A stretch of DNA of 64,000 nt from Streptomyces sp. NBC_00513 (GCF_041431415.1 NZ_CP107845.1:682001-746000); one strand, 5' to 3'. Positions 23,883 to 33,388 are shown, numbered from the stretch's first letter. Numbers and translations: made by a program. Notes: generated by a model from the letters alone, not told the origin.

Positions 23883-26800
23883 ATGACGACCTCGACGGAC
23901 CACCTCATCGACGAGGCGCTGCACCGGTGCGACGCGGGCTGGTTGTCCGACCACCTCGACGCCCGGTCCTGCCGACCGGCCGTCCTGGTACGCCTCGTTC
24001 GGCACGCGAACCCGCGCCTGCGTCATCTGGGCCTGCTGCTGCTCAGCGGACGGGTAAGTGCGACCCCACCGGCGGCGGACGAGCGGGAGACGGCCGAACT
24101 GGCTTCGCTGCTGCCCGACTTCGTGGTGGAACCGCCCGAAGCGGCTTTGCTCCAGGCGAACCTCCACGCGCACCTGGGACCGTATCTCCGGGATCGGCGC
24201 CGGCCTTCGTGGCGTACGGCCGACCTGCCGGTGCGGGTACGGATCGCCTGGCTGCGCGCCGAACTTCTCGACGACCCGGCGGTGCTCCGACACGAGGCAC
24301 GGGGTGAACTCCTTTACCAGGCGGTCCGGGAGGCGAGTGTGACCGCCGCGCACCGGCCGGGGCGGCTGGTGGCCGAGCTTGCGGACAGCGGGGATCAGGT
24401 GTTGCGCGCCGAAGCCTTGCGGCTCGCCCGCGAGGGCCTGCACGCGGGGCTGTTGGCCCCCGCGCGCGTACGCGAGCACGTCCTCGCCCTGCTGGGCACC
24501 GGGGTGCTGGGCGTCGACGTGCAGAACATCGGCACGCACGGCTCCGACTCGGCGGATCCCGGTTCGGCGGTCGGCTCGGCAGTCGGCTCGGCGGATCCCG
24601 GTTCGGCGGTCGGCTCGGCAGTCGGCTCGGCGGATCCCGGTTCGGCAGTCGGCTCGGCAGTCGGCTCGCGCACCGCCACCGCCGTCGTGGTCGCCGCGCT
24701 GCTCGAGCTCGCCGAGCCGTGGGCGGCCCTGGAGCCGCTGCCGGAAGGGCGACTGTCCGTCTTCCTCACCTCCGGTCCGGAAGCCACCCCGGTCGAGGTC
24801 GCCGATGCCGCGCTCTCGGCTGCCGCCCGCCACGGCCACCGGGACCCGGTGCGGCGCGTCGCCGCCGATCCCGGTCGGCCGGCCGCGCTTCGCCGCCGCG
24901 CGCTCGAACTCCTCGGTGACCTGGCCGGGCGCGGTGACATCCGGGAACTGACCGCCATCGCCGCCCGGGATCCGCTGCTGCTCGGCGCACCCGCGGTGAC
25001 CTGCCTGCGCGGGCTCCACCGGCGTGGTCACTTCCCGGCCGACGAGGACGTGCCGGCCATCGTCGGCCTGGCGCTGGCCGACCATTCGATCGCACCGCAC
25101 GAGGTCGCCACGATCCTCTTCACCTGCCGACACGCGGCGCTGCGGGTGCTGATCGACGCCGATGACGACGCCGACGCCGATCAGAGCGGGCCGAGGCGGC
25201 TCGCCCTGCTCGTCGCGATGGCCGGGCAGGGGGCGCGGGAGCTTCCCGTCGGAGAGGAGATCACGCGGGTGTTCGCGTCGGCCGGCGCACCCGAACCGTT
25301 CCTCGCCGCGATCCGTGAACTGCGGTACACGGAGGCCGAGGACGTGGTCATCGCGCTCCTCCCCAAGGCCCCCGGGGCGGCCCTGGACGCGTTGGAGGCC
25401 ATCGGCGGACACCGCACGGTGCGGGCGCTGCGGGAAGGGCTCGGGCTGCCCGCCGCCGAGGACGCCGCACAGGGCGGTGAGGGGAGCGGTGTCATCGCGC
25501 CCCACCTGCGCGCGGTGCGCGACCGGGCACTGGAACTGCTGTGGCATCTGACCGACGACCGGGGCCGGCGGCGTGACCTCCTCGTCCGCCTCGACCCCAC
25601 CGATCTGCCGGCGCGCATCGCGGCCGATCTCGGCGGCCCCGACGAGGAGGAGCTGGCCCTCCTCGGAGCCCATCTGGACCCGGACGAACCGTTGACGGCG
25701 CTGTGCCGGCTCGCCGCCCACGGCGGGGCGGGCACCCTGCCCGCCCTCGCGGACCTGCTGCTGCGCGTGGTGGGCGAGTTGGCGGCGTTCCGGGAGCCGG
25801 GGGGCGACGTCACACGGTTCGAGGGCGAGACGCCGAACGCCGAACCGACCGTTCCCCGGGAAGCCGAGCACGCGCTGACCGCCTTGGGTTCCCGCCTGTA
25901 CGAGCGGCGTCGGATCCGACCTTCGTGCCTGCTCGACGCGGCGGACGCGCCGGCGGCGGGCAGGGCGCTGCTCGCGACCCTGGTGTTGGATCTGTTGGAC
26001 CGGCCCGGGCTGTCGGACAGGGAGAAGACGATCCTCCTGGAACTGTTGTCCCGGGCCCCCGGCCCGCGCGTTCGCGCACGGGTGCACCACCTGCTGCGTC
26101 ACCGTGACCGGCACGTGCGCAAGCACACGATCGCGTTGCTCGCCCGCGATGTCACGGGGGACGACGCGCGGGCCCTGTCGGCCACGTTGATCGCGCTGAC
26201 CCGCGCCGGGGACGTGCAGACCGTCCGGAGGGCGCTGCTGGCCCTCGGCCACGCGCGGGCCCGCTGGGCGTGCGCGGCAATCGCCGCGTGTCTCGCCCAT
26301 CCGAACATGAACGTCAAGAAGACGGCCGCCCAGGCCCTGGTGCACGCGGGCGCGGCCCCGGCGGTTGCGGAACTGCTCCGCATGCTGGGCCGGCACGACA
26401 ACCCGGGGCTCCGCGGCACGCTCGTCGAGGCGCTTCGCGCGATACTCGGCGACGCGTACGCGGCCACCGTCCTCGCCGCGGCGGAGCACGCCGAGACGAA
26501 TCGCGCCCGGGCCCTGCTCGCGGAGGCTCTGGACGGTGTCCTGCCGGCGCGCTCGGTCCTCGCGTTGGCCGACCAGGCCTCACCGGTCGCGCCCGCGCTG
26601 CTCGCGCTGGTGGCGGACGGCCGGGTCCGCCTGGCGTCCGGCACACGGGAGGAGTTGACACCGGCGCTGGACCGGCACGGCATCGTCCTTCCCGCCGGGC
26701 CGGCATCGCCGCCAATCGACGAAACTGACTTCGACGTGGCCTCGCTGGCGGCGGGCCGCTGGAATCCCGCCGTCGCGCTCCGCGTCGCCGAGCGTCCCGA

Positions 26801-28757
26801 ACCTCCGCGCGCAGACCGGCTGCGCGAGCTGCGGCCCCTGCTGGCGGACTGGCTCCGCCTGGCCGGCTCCGCGCCCCGGGCGGCCCGTGGGGCGGTCCTG
26901 CGGTTCACCCTGCGGCTCTGCCCCGCGCCCTGGACGGACCGGGAGCTCGCCTCCTGGGCCCGGTCCGCCCGGGTGCTCCTCGACGCCCTGGCCGACGGGT
27001 CGGGCGGGGACCGCCCGGACCTCGTCGCGGTCCTCGAAGCGGTGGCACCGTTGCTCACCCCGGCGTCGGCGGCGGCGGTCGTCGACGCCGTACGCGCCCT
27101 GCCTGCCCCCTCCGCGCACACGCCCGACCGGCCCACGCTGACGCTGCTGCGCCGGTGCGGGGCGGTGTTGGTCCGCGCGGACCTCGACCGCGCGCTCGCG
27201 GTGGCCGGGTTCGGCGCCGACCCCTGGCGGGCCCGAACCGAGGTGCTGCGCGAGGCGTTCGACGTACCGCCCCTGCCCGGAGGAGTACCGTCCCTGCCCG
27301 CAGGAGACTGGCGGACCGCCTTGGAGGCCTCGGTGCGCACACCGGCCGCGCTTGCCGACTTCCGCCTCCGCGATGTCCACGACCTCCCCGGCACGCGCGA
27401 CCTCGGCCGCACGCGTGACGAGGAAGCGCCCGACTCCCGGGAGCGGTTGTCCGCGCTGATCGACGTCTACGCCACCGCCGATCCCGAGGTCCGTGACCCG
27501 CTGCTCGACTGGATGACGGCCCTCCAGCCCCTGGACGCACCGACCTGGACGATCGGCGAGAGCGCCTCCGGACCACGACCGACGCCGGGGCGTGCGGGCG
27601 TACCGCGCCGCGCGCACGCCGACGACCTCGATCAGCCGCGCTCGGCGGCTCTGCGCGACCGCCTGCTGACGATGTCGGACTCCCCTGACCCCGAGCGCCG
27701 GAACGCCGCCGCCCGCGCCCTCCTGACCTGGCCCGAGCCCGGGATCCGGCTCGCCGTGCTCCGGGCGGCCCTGCGCGGGCGGACGACGGTCGACGTCGGC
27801 GCCGACCTGGCCCGCACCATGATCACGCTCGACCCGGCGGAACTCCGGGCCGACGAGGTTCCACCCGAGCACGTGATCCGCGTGGCCTCGCTGCTCGCGC
27901 CGCCCGACCTCGTACCGCTGCTCCCGCTGCTGTCGCACTGGTGGGAGCACGGGACGCCCGCCGTCCATCACGCCGCCGCGGTCGAGTTGCGCAGGGCGCC
28001 CGTCGACGCGCTCGCCCACGCTCTCGGCGCACGTCTCGACGCCGGTGCCCGGGGGCTGGTGGACCTGATCGCGGGTCGGGCGCTGCTGCGCACTCCGGCC
28101 CTGACGCGGGCGTGCCGGCGGCTCCGCGCCGAGGGACACGACGAGCTCGCGGACCGGATCCTGCTGGTCGACGGCCCGCTGCGCGGCCCCGCGGCCGTGA
28201 GTCGGGACGCGGCAGCGCTCGCCTCACTACGCGCCCGCGCCGAGCCGTCCACCCCGCGGGCCCCACGCCGTCCGGCCCTGCGGGAGCTGTCGGACGCGAC
28301 CCGTACCGGGACTCCCGACGAGATCCGCCGGGCCCTGACCCGCCTCGCCGAGGAGCACCGGGGCCCGGGTCCGGACCTCGGGGTGCGGGAGCTGATCGGT
28401 GAGTTGCTGCACCACCCCACAGCGGGGGTCCGCCTGCACGCCCACCGGACCTCCCGGGCGGTGCTGGACCGGCCGAGCCACCTTCGGCACACGCTGGTCC
28501 TGCTGCACGACCCGCAGCCGGACGTGGTCCGCATGGCGATCCGGAGCCTGTCCCGAGCGGCCTGGGAACCGGCGATCCCCGCCCTGGTCGGCTTGCTCGA
28601 ACACGCGCGTCCCGTGGTTCGCCGGACCGCGGCCGACGGTCTCGCGCGTCTGGGCGCTCCGGCGGTCCCCGCGCTCAGGCGCGCCGCCGACCACGCCCGC
28701 CCCGACCGGCGGGCGCGCTACGCGGAGGTGCTGGGCCGCATCGCGGCCGGCACCTGA
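23883..28757 (+). CDS. Giant HEAT-repeat protein
   Basis: 1624 residues made almost wholly of helical HEAT-like repeats. Clearest cases: PRVRARVHHLLRHRDRHVRKHTIALLARD, WACAAIAACLAHPNMNVKKTAAQALVHAGA and, at the C-terminus, DVVRMAIRSLSRAAWEPAIPALVGLLEHARPVVRRTAADGLARLGAPAV. No catalytic domain, signal peptide or transmembrane segment is seen, so a cytosolic scaffold is likely. ATG 23883 (MTTSTDHLIDEAL) is preferred over 23811. A 39-bp tandem repeat (residues about 223-261) adds a low-complexity loop. Such proteins are found singly in streptomycetes; the function is unknown. Confidence 0.85.
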   Translation: MTTSTDHLIDEALHRCDAGWLSDHLDARSCRPAVLVRLVRHANPRLRHLGLLLLSGRVSATPPAADERETAELASLLPDFVVEPPEAALLQANLHAHLGPYLRDRRRPSWRTADLPVRVRIAWLRAELLDDPAVLRHEARGELLYQAVREASVTAAHRPGRLVAELADSGDQVLRAEALRLAREGLHAGLLAPARVREHVLALLGTGVLGVDVQNIGTHGSDSADPGSAVGSAVGSADPGSAVGSAVGSADPGSAVGSAVGSRTATAVVVAALLELAEPWAALEPLPEGRLSVFLTSGPEATPVEVADAALSAAARHGHRDPVRRVAADPGRPAALRRRALELLGDLAGRGDIRELTAIAARDPLLLGAPAVTCLRGLHRRGHFPADEDVPAIVGLALADHSIAPHEVATILFTCRHAALRVLIDADDDADADQSGPRRLALLVAMAGQGARELPVGEEITRVFASAGAPEPFLAAIRELRYTEAEDVVIALLPKAPGAALDALEAIGGHRTVRALREGLGLPAAEDAAQGGEGSGVIAPHLRAVRDRALELLWHLTDDRGRRRDLLVRLDPTDLPARIAADLGGPDEEELALLGAHLDPDEPLTALCRLAAHGGAGTLPALADLLLRVVGELAAFREPGGDVTRFEGETPNAEPTVPREAEHALTALGSRLYERRRIRPSCLLDAADAPAAGRALLATLVLDLLDRPGLSDREKTILLELLSRAPGPRVRARVHHLLRHRDRHVRKHTIALLARDVTGDDARALSATLIALTRAGDVQTVRRALLALGHARARWACAAIAACLAHPNMNVKKTAAQALVHAGAAPAVAELLRMLGRHDNPGLRGTLVEALRAILGDAYAATVLAAAEHAETNRARALLAEALDGVLPARSVLALADQASPVAPALLALVADGRVRLASGTREELTPALDRHGIVLPAGPASPPIDETDFDVASLAAGRWNPAVALRVAERPEPPRADRLRELRPLLADWLRLAGSAPRAARGAVLRFTLRLCPAPWTDRELASWARSARVLLDALADGSGGDRPDLVAVLEAVAPLLTPASAAAVVDAVRALPAPSAHTPDRPTLTLLRRCGAVLVRADLDRALAVAGFGADPWRARTEVLREAFDVPPLPGGVPSLPAGDWRTALEASVRTPAALADFRLRDVHDLPGTRDLGRTRDEEAPDSRERLSALIDVYATADPEVRDPLLDWMTALQPLDAPTWTIGESASGPRPTPGRAGVPRRAHADDLDQPRSAALRDRLLTMSDSPDPERRNAAARALLTWPEPGIRLAVLRAALRGRTTVDVGADLARTMITLDPAELRADEVPPEHVIRVASLLAPPDLVPLLPLLSHWWEHGTPAVHHAAAVELRRAPVDALAHALGARLDAGARGLVDLIAGRALLRTPALTRACRRLRAEGHDELADRILLVDGPLRGPAAVSRDAAALASLRARAEPSTPRAPRRPALRELSDATRTGTPDEIRRALTRLAEEHRGPGPDLGVRELIGELLHHPTAGVRLHAHRTSRAVLDRPSHLRHTLVLLHDPQPDVVRMAIRSLSRAAWEPAIPALVGLLEHARPVVRRTAADGLARLGAPAVPALRRAADHARPDRRARYAEVLGRIAAGT
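24549..24665 (+). repeat. Three in-frame 39-bp repeats in the HEAT gene
   Basis: Units at 24549-24587, 24588-24626 and 24627-24665 each encode SADPGSAVGSAVG with only synonymous or single-base changes. Near identity at DNA level suggests recent expansion. Multiples of three preserve the frame. Confidence 0.9.
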
Positions 28758-28886
28758 ACCACCGTCGGGTGGAACCGTCGATCGGAGGCCGACGACCACC
28801 GCCCACCCTTGGCCAATGGTTTGCGCGGAGGGCTCGTGGGCAGTCGCCTACAGCCGGAAGGACGAGGCCCCGGTCTGGAGGCCGCC

Positions 28887-29423
28887 ATGTCGACAACCAC
28901 GCTCATCGTCATCATCGCCGCGCTGGTACTGATCGCCCTGATCGCCGCGTTGTGGACCTTCTCGCGCCGCCGTCACCTGCGGCAACAGTTCGGCCCCGAA
29001 TACGATCGCACGGTCGAGGCCGAAGGCGGCCGGAGAGCGGCCGACCGCGAGCTGCGGGCTCGCGAGCAACGCCACGACACGCTCGACATCAAGGAACTGC
29101 CCGCCGAGCGGCGTGTCCAGTACACCGATGAGTGGCGCGACGTCCAGGAACGCTTCGTGGACCGCCCCGAGGCCTCGGTCGCCCAGGCGGACGAACTGGT
29201 GACGCGCCTGATGCGCGAACGCGGCTACCCGGCCGACGGCTACCAGGGGCAGGTCCGGGACCTGTCGGTGGAGCACGGCCGCACCCTGGAGCACTATCGC
29301 GCGGCCCACGAGATCAACCTGCGCGGCAGCGGAGCCGAGGCGACCACGGAGGAACTCCGCGGCGCCATGGTCCACTACCGCGCCCTGTTCGAGGAACTGC
29401 TGAGCAGCGAAGGAGGTCGATGA
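28887..29423 (+). CDS. Membrane-anchored protein, RFVD-type module
   Basis: 178 residues. N-terminal single transmembrane helix (TTTLIVIIAALVLIALIAALWTF) followed by a charged helical cytoplasmic part. The core EWRDVQERFVDRPEASVAQADELVTRLMRERGYP, then HYRAAHEI and MVHYRALFEELL, is common in streptomycetes but of unknown function. ATG 28887 puts the helix at the extreme N-terminus. The next gene starts 2 nt after the stop and encodes a protein with the same core, so the two likely form an operon and perhaps a complex. Confidence 0.72.
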   Translation: MSTTTLIVIIAALVLIALIAALWTFSRRRHLRQQFGPEYDRTVEAEGGRRAADRELRAREQRHDTLDIKELPAERRVQYTDEWRDVQERFVDRPEASVAQADELVTRLMRERGYPADGYQGQVRDLSVEHGRTLEHYRAAHEINLRGSGAEATTEELRGAMVHYRALFEELLSSEGGR

Positions 29424-29424
29424 C

Positions 29425-29922
29425 ATGCGGGAACACGGTGACACGGCGGGCCGGGGCGACGAGGACCGGCTGACCACGGAGAGCCTCGCCAATCCGGGTG
29501 CGACCGGCGCCCAGGCCGTGTACCCCGGCGAGGCGACGGCCCTGGAGAGCGAGACCGCCGAGGCGCGGGACGGCGCACGGGACGAGAAGGCGCCTGGCGA
29601 CGTCCGGGACGGGCCGGAGCACGCCGAGGGACGCGGGCAACGGGACGAGCGTGACGAACCCTTGTTGGCCGGCGCGGAGACGGAGGGCTTCCGGGAGCGG
29701 TGGGCCGAGATCCAGGGGCGCTTCGTCGACGACCCGAAGGAGGCCGTGACGTCCGCGGACACGCTGGTGGCCGAGGTGATGCAGGAACTCGCCCGGACCT
29801 TCTCCGCTCACAAGCAGGAACTCGAGGGCCAGTGGGGACGCGGCGAGCAGGTCGCCACGGAGGATCTGCGGCTCGCGCTGCAGCGCTACCGTTCATTCTT
29901 CAACCGCCTCCTCAAGACCTGA
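29425..29922 (+). CDS. Soluble partner with the same RFVD module
   Basis: 165 residues. An acidic, disordered first half (residues 1-85, Glu/Ala/Arg-rich) precedes a helical second half: RWAEIQGRFVDDPKEAVTSADTLVAEVMQELA and LRLALQRYRSFFNRLLKT. The module matches residues about 85-170 of the upstream membrane protein. No transmembrane segment, hence a likely soluble counterpart. It may compete or pair with the membrane protein; function unknown. Confidence 0.7.
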   Translation: MREHGDTAGRGDEDRLTTESLANPGATGAQAVYPGEATALESETAEARDGARDEKAPGDVRDGPEHAEGRGQRDERDEPLLAGAETEGFRERWAEIQGRFVDDPKEAVTSADTLVAEVMQELARTFSAHKQELEGQWGRGEQVATEDLRLALQRYRSFFNRLLKT

Positions 29923-29938
29923 GCGCGCACCCCGACCC

Positions 29939-29971
29939 GATCGACGCGCGATCGACGCGCGACCGACGCGC
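29939..29971. repeat. Three 11-bp tandem repeats
   Basis: GATCGACGCGC at 29939 and 29950, and GACCGACGCGC at 29961, immediately before the terminator hairpin. Confidence 0.8.
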
Positions 29972-29972
29972 A

Positions 29973-30021
29973 GACGGGGCCGGGGCGAACACCACGTGGT
30001 GGTGTTCGCCCCGGCCCCGTC
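29973..30021. terminator. 23-bp perfect hairpin, bidirectional terminator
   Basis: A 23-bp arm (29973-29995) pairs perfectly with 29999-30021 around a 3-nt loop (GTG). It lies between convergent genes ending at 29922 and 30052. One of the strongest hairpins in the window. Confidence 0.88.
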
Positions 30022-30051
30022 GCATGCGCCGTCCCGCCGGGAGGCGTCCCG

Positions 30052-30405
30052 TCAGAAGGTGTGCGGCTCGTCGTAGTAGCGGCCGATCTGGCGGTGGTAG
30101 TCCGCGTCCTGGAGGTGCTTGTCCTGGATGAACTCGGGAGCGTGCTTGATCTGCTCCTTCGTCCGGTTGACGTGGATCCGCCGCTCGTCCACCTCGATCC
30201 GGCTGACCGTGCCGGCGGGCAGGAGCACTTCCTTGCCGAAGATCCACGGGCCGGTGTCGACCACGATGTACGAGGAGTCGACCTCGTCGGAATGCTTGTC
30301 GACCTTGCCGATGGAGCCGTCCGTGGCCTCGACCTTGAAACCCGTCAGATCGACATCGGCCAGTCGGCCGGACGTCTCGCGGTAACCCCACACATTCCCG
30401 GTCAT
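30052..30405 (-). CDS. PRC-barrel domain protein
   Basis: 117 residues from ATG 30405. PRC-barrel core: LADVDLTGFKVEATDGSIGKVDKHSDEVDSSYIVVDTGPWIFGKEVLLPAGTVSRIEVDERRIHVNRTKEQI (about 15-85), then a short helical tail with Tyr and His (DADYHRQIGRYYDEP). These stand-alone proteins are abundant in streptomycetes and are linked to stress responses only loosely. It sits downstream of the SpoIIE phosphatase gene on the same strand, with a gap of about 140 bp. Confidence 0.85.
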   Translation of the reverse strand: MTGNVWGYRETSGRLADVDLTGFKVEATDGSIGKVDKHSDEVDSSYIVVDTGPWIFGKEVLLPAGTVSRIEVDERRIHVNRTKEQIKHAPEFIQDKHLQDADYHRQIGRYYDEPHTF

Positions 30406-30544
30406 GTGAACAACCCCTTCACCCAATCGATGTGACGGTCCTCTTCTCCACGGCGTCCTCGATGATCCGGAGAGGGATGATCCGGAGAGGCGCGGAACCG
30501 CCACAGGGTCGCCTGCCCTGAAAGCTCCGACCCACACGGGGCAC

Positions 30545-31810
30545 TCAGGGTCGGACCACGCCCGTGCGCGCCGCCGCCGTTTGTGTGGGTTCGGCGTCGG
30601 GGCCGAACCATTCGCACAACAGCACGGTCGCATCGTCCTGGAGCCGTCCGTCGTGGTGACCCATGACCGCCTGGACGAGGCGCCGCAACGTCTCCGGGAG
30701 GGGCAGACCGTCGGCGTGGTGGCGGATCAGGAAGTCGGTGAAGTTCGCGAGACCGAACTCGGTGGAGCCGGGCCGTCGCGCCTCCGTGATGCCGTCGGTG
30801 TACAGGACCAGGCAGTCCCCCGGCTCCAGTTGCTCCCTGCACGTCCGGACGGGCAGCCCGAGGTCGGTGCCCATGGGATGGGCGGGCGGGCAGGCCAGTT
30901 GGCCGGCCCAGCGGCCGCCCCTGATGACGAGCGGCGGAAGATGACCCCGGTTGACCCAGGTCAGGACCCCGGTACGCGTGTCCAGCTCGGCGAGGACGCC
31001 CGTCACGTAGATGCCGCGTCGGAACTGCTCGATCAGCACCTCCTCCACCCGCTCGCTCATGCCGACGAGGTCCGCCCCCTGCCGGCGGGCGTTGCGGCAG
31101 GCTCCGACGGCGAGGTTCGCGGCCAGTCCGGCCGCCGTGTCGTGACCCATGGCGTCGAACACCGACAGGTGGACGACCGGGCCCGTCATCGCGTAGTCGA
31201 AGGCGTCCCCGCTGATCTCGTACGCGGGTTCCATCGTGGCGGCGACGACGACCCGACCGTCCGCGTACGTCCGCGGCGGGATCAGGTGCCACTGCATCTC
31301 GGCCGCCACGTTCATCGGGGCCGTCCGCACGAGCCGCGCGTACGCGTCGCTCTGGTCGCTCTTGGTGACGATCAGCAGGGCGACGAGGGAGGCCAGGGCC
31401 TCGGCGTCCCGGCGGGCCCGCGCATCGTTCTCGTCCGGGGTGAGGCGCAGCAGGCCGAGCCGCTCGCTGCCGTTCAGCATCGGCACCCACCACTGCGCGT
31501 GGAGCGGGTCCGCCGACGTGTGCACGATCTCGCCGTGCTGGTAGGCGCGCCCGGCGAGGGTGCCCTCGATCCTGATCTCGCGATCGTCCGCGCGAGCCGT
31601 CGCTGTTTCCGGCAGGGCCGAGGGTGGGTGGGGCAGTACGCGGAGCACGCGCTCCTGCATGTCCGCCACGTAGATCCGTACGTGGCGGAAGCCGGCCCGG
31701 GCCGCGTGTTCGGCGACCTTGGCCGGCAGGAGGTCCATGGGCATGAGGTGGCCAGCCGCCAGGAGGCCGGTCAGCATGGTCGGGCTGTCGTCCCGCCGAT
31801 CGATCGCCAC
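30545..31810 (-). CDS. GAF-like / SpoIIE PP2C-type phosphatase
   Basis: 421 residues from GTG 31810 (VAIDRRDDSP), with GGAG upstream. A GAF-like sensor region (about 20-165) precedes a SpoIIE domain: AAEMQWHLIPPR, EPAYEISGDAFDYAM (metal-binding Asp), VFDAMGHDTAAGLAANLAV, LTWVNRGHLPPLVI, LVLYTDGITEAR, DDATVLLCEW. RsbU/SpoIIE-type phosphatases dephosphorylate anti-sigma-factor antagonists and so activate a stress sigma factor. No antagonist or kinase is adjacent. Metal ligands in GDAFD, DAMGH and DDATV appear intact. Confidence 0.9.
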   Translation of the reverse strand: MAIDRRDDSPTMLTGLLAAGHLMPMDLLPAKVAEHAARAGFRHVRIYVADMQERVLRVLPHPPSALPETATARADDREIRIEGTLAGRAYQHGEIVHTSADPLHAQWWVPMLNGSERLGLLRLTPDENDARARRDAEALASLVALLIVTKSDQSDAYARLVRTAPMNVAAEMQWHLIPPRTYADGRVVVAATMEPAYEISGDAFDYAMTGPVVHLSVFDAMGHDTAAGLAANLAVGACRNARRQGADLVGMSERVEEVLIEQFRRGIYVTGVLAELDTRTGVLTWVNRGHLPPLVIRGGRWAGQLACPPAHPMGTDLGLPVRTCREQLEPGDCLVLYTDGITEARRPGSTEFGLANFTDFLIRHHADGLPLPETLRRLVQAVMGHHDGRLQDDATVLLCEWFGPDAEPTQTAAARTGVVRP

Positions 31811-31946
31811 AGACTCATCTCCCGCGCCGGTGGATCCAGTGCACCACACGCGCGCGGGTTTCGCCGTCGACGCGCGCCGCGCCCGCCGGCGTCCGGCTCC
31901 GCGTGCGCGTGGCTCCTCGGCTCCCCCGTCCGCGGGCTCGGGGGGC

Positions 31947-32945
31947 TCACGCGCCCGCCGGGTGTTCCGCTTCCTCGCGCCCGGCCGCGCGGCGGGCCGC
32001 CGCGGCGTCGGTGACGTCGAGGAACACCTGGTCCAACTCGGGCCACCGTGCCTTCAGCTCGTCCCGGATGCGGACCATCGCGTCCTCGACGGTCTCACTG
32101 TCGTATCCGGCCGTCAGGTCGATCCCGGCGGCCAGCAGCACCGAATCCGGCCCGAGCTGCATGGTGAGCAGCGCCGTGACGGAGTCGATCTCGGGCTGCC
32201 GCCGCAGCAGGGCCCGTACCTCGCTCTGCATGGCGGGATCGGCCGCCTCGCCGATCAGTTGGGCCCGGGCCCCCTTGCCCAGGGTGTAGGCCACGTAGAC
32301 GAGGAGCACACCGATCAGGATGGAGGCCCACGCCTCGTACGCCACCTCACCGGTCACCATGTGGAGTGCCATGCCGATCATGGCGAGGACGACACCGGCG
32401 CAGGCCGTGCTGTCCTCGGCCAGGACGGTGCGCAGGGCCGGATCCCTTACCTGGCGGATCTCCTCGGTCGTGCTGCGCCCGGCCTCGCGGGCTTCGCCGC
32501 GCACCTGGCGTACGGCGCGGACGAGCGAGGCCCCTTCGGCGAGCAGCGCCGCGAAGAGCACGATCAGGCCGATGACGTAGCCCTTGTGCGATTCGGAGCC
32601 GCCGGACCGGAAGGCCTCGATGCCCTGGAAGACCGAGAAGCAGCCGCCGGTGACGAAGATGCCCACGGCCGCGAGCAGGGACCAGAAGAAGCGTTCCTTG
32701 CCGTAGCCGAACGGGTGGCGCTTGTCGGCCGGGCGCCTGCTGCGTTTGACCGACGCGAGCAGGAAGACCTCGTTGAGGCTGTCGGCCACGGAGTGCGCCG
32801 CCTCGGACAGCAGGGCCGGGGATCCGGCGATGACGCCGCCGACGCCCTTGGCCACGCAGATGACCAGGTTCGCGCCGAGGGCCACCCACACCGTGATGCG
32901 GGTTTCGCCGTCGCGTTCGGCCGCCGTCCCGGCGGACCGTGTCAT
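31947..32945 (-). CDS. Cation diffusion facilitator (CDF) transporter
   Basis: 332 residues. Six helices with the CDF metal site EAAHSVADS in TM2 (His-x3-Asp) and LAEDSTACAGVVLA in TM5. HPFGYGKERFFWSL precedes TM3. A C-terminal cytoplasmic ferredoxin-like domain follows (VRALLRRQPEIDSVTALLTMQLGPDSVLLAAGIDL). It exports Zn2+, Mn2+ or a similar ion in exchange for protons. The ATG overlaps the TGA of the upstream gene (ATGA), so expression is coupled. Confidence 0.92.
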   Translation of the reverse strand: MTRSAGTAAERDGETRITVWVALGANLVICVAKGVGGVIAGSPALLSEAAHSVADSLNEVFLLASVKRSRRPADKRHPFGYGKERFFWSLLAAVGIFVTGGCFSVFQGIEAFRSGGSESHKGYVIGLIVLFAALLAEGASLVRAVRQVRGEAREAGRSTTEEIRQVRDPALRTVLAEDSTACAGVVLAMIGMALHMVTGEVAYEAWASILIGVLLVYVAYTLGKGARAQLIGEAADPAMQSEVRALLRRQPEIDSVTALLTMQLGPDSVLLAAGIDLTAGYDSETVEDAMVRIRDELKARWPELDQVFLDVTDAAAARRAAGREEAEHPAGA

Positions 32946-33388
32946 CGCGTGTCCGCGGGCGCCGAGGTCCCCGGGACACCGGCGGTACCAGGGGTTCCCG
33001 CGGTGCGCGGAAGCTCGGTGATCCGGGTGGCGTTCAGGGTGAGCCGCCGAATGCGACCCTCGTGGTCCGCCGCCCTCGTCTCGGCGCCCTGGAGCTGCGC
33101 CGGGGCCGCGTCGGTCAGCTGCCAGGTGGTGAGTACCTCGCGTCCGCCGGCATCCGTCTCGTCGATGGTGACGCGGACGGGTCGCGGTCCGTCGGCCTCC
33201 TCCGCGAGGGCCCAGGAGAGGGCGTCGGGGGCGTCGGCGAGGACACAGCCGGTCAGGGTCACCGTGAGGTCCGGGCCGAAGGCCTCGCCGTCCCCCCGCG
33301 AACCCAGTCCCTGGGCTTCCTCACAGGTGAAGCGCTCTCCCTCGACGGTGACGCGGAACCGCGGGGGATGCGTGGTGGAGTAGTCCAT
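32942..33388 (-). CDS. Hypothetical beta-rich protein coupled to CDF transporter
   Basis: 148 residues from ATG 33388. Predicted beta strands: PRFRVTVEGERFTCEEAQGLG, PDLTVTLTGCVLAD, RPVRVTIDETDAGGREVLTTWQLTDA, EGRIRRLTLNATRITEL; Pro/Ala-rich tail. The strand order faintly recalls phage tail-tube/Hcp-like proteins, but this is weak and there is no other phage gene nearby. The stop overlaps the CDF start by 4 bp. Confidence 0.5.
   Translation of the reverse strand: MDYSTTHPPRFRVTVEGERFTCEEAQGLGSRGDGEAFGPDLTVTLTGCVLADAPDALSWALAEEADGPRPVRVTIDETDAGGREVLTTWQLTDAAPAQLQGAETRAADHEGRIRRLTLNATRITELPRTAGTPGTAGVPGTSAPADTR

Noticed and set aside
24549..24665. Regular 39-bp repeats considered as a CRISPR-like array
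   Set aside because: There are no unique spacers; the repeats are contiguous, in frame and encode a low-complexity loop.
23772..26489. 905-residue open frame antisense to the HEAT gene
   Set aside because: Arg/Gly/Pro-rich with no domain; a by-product of high third-position GC opposite a strongly supported gene.
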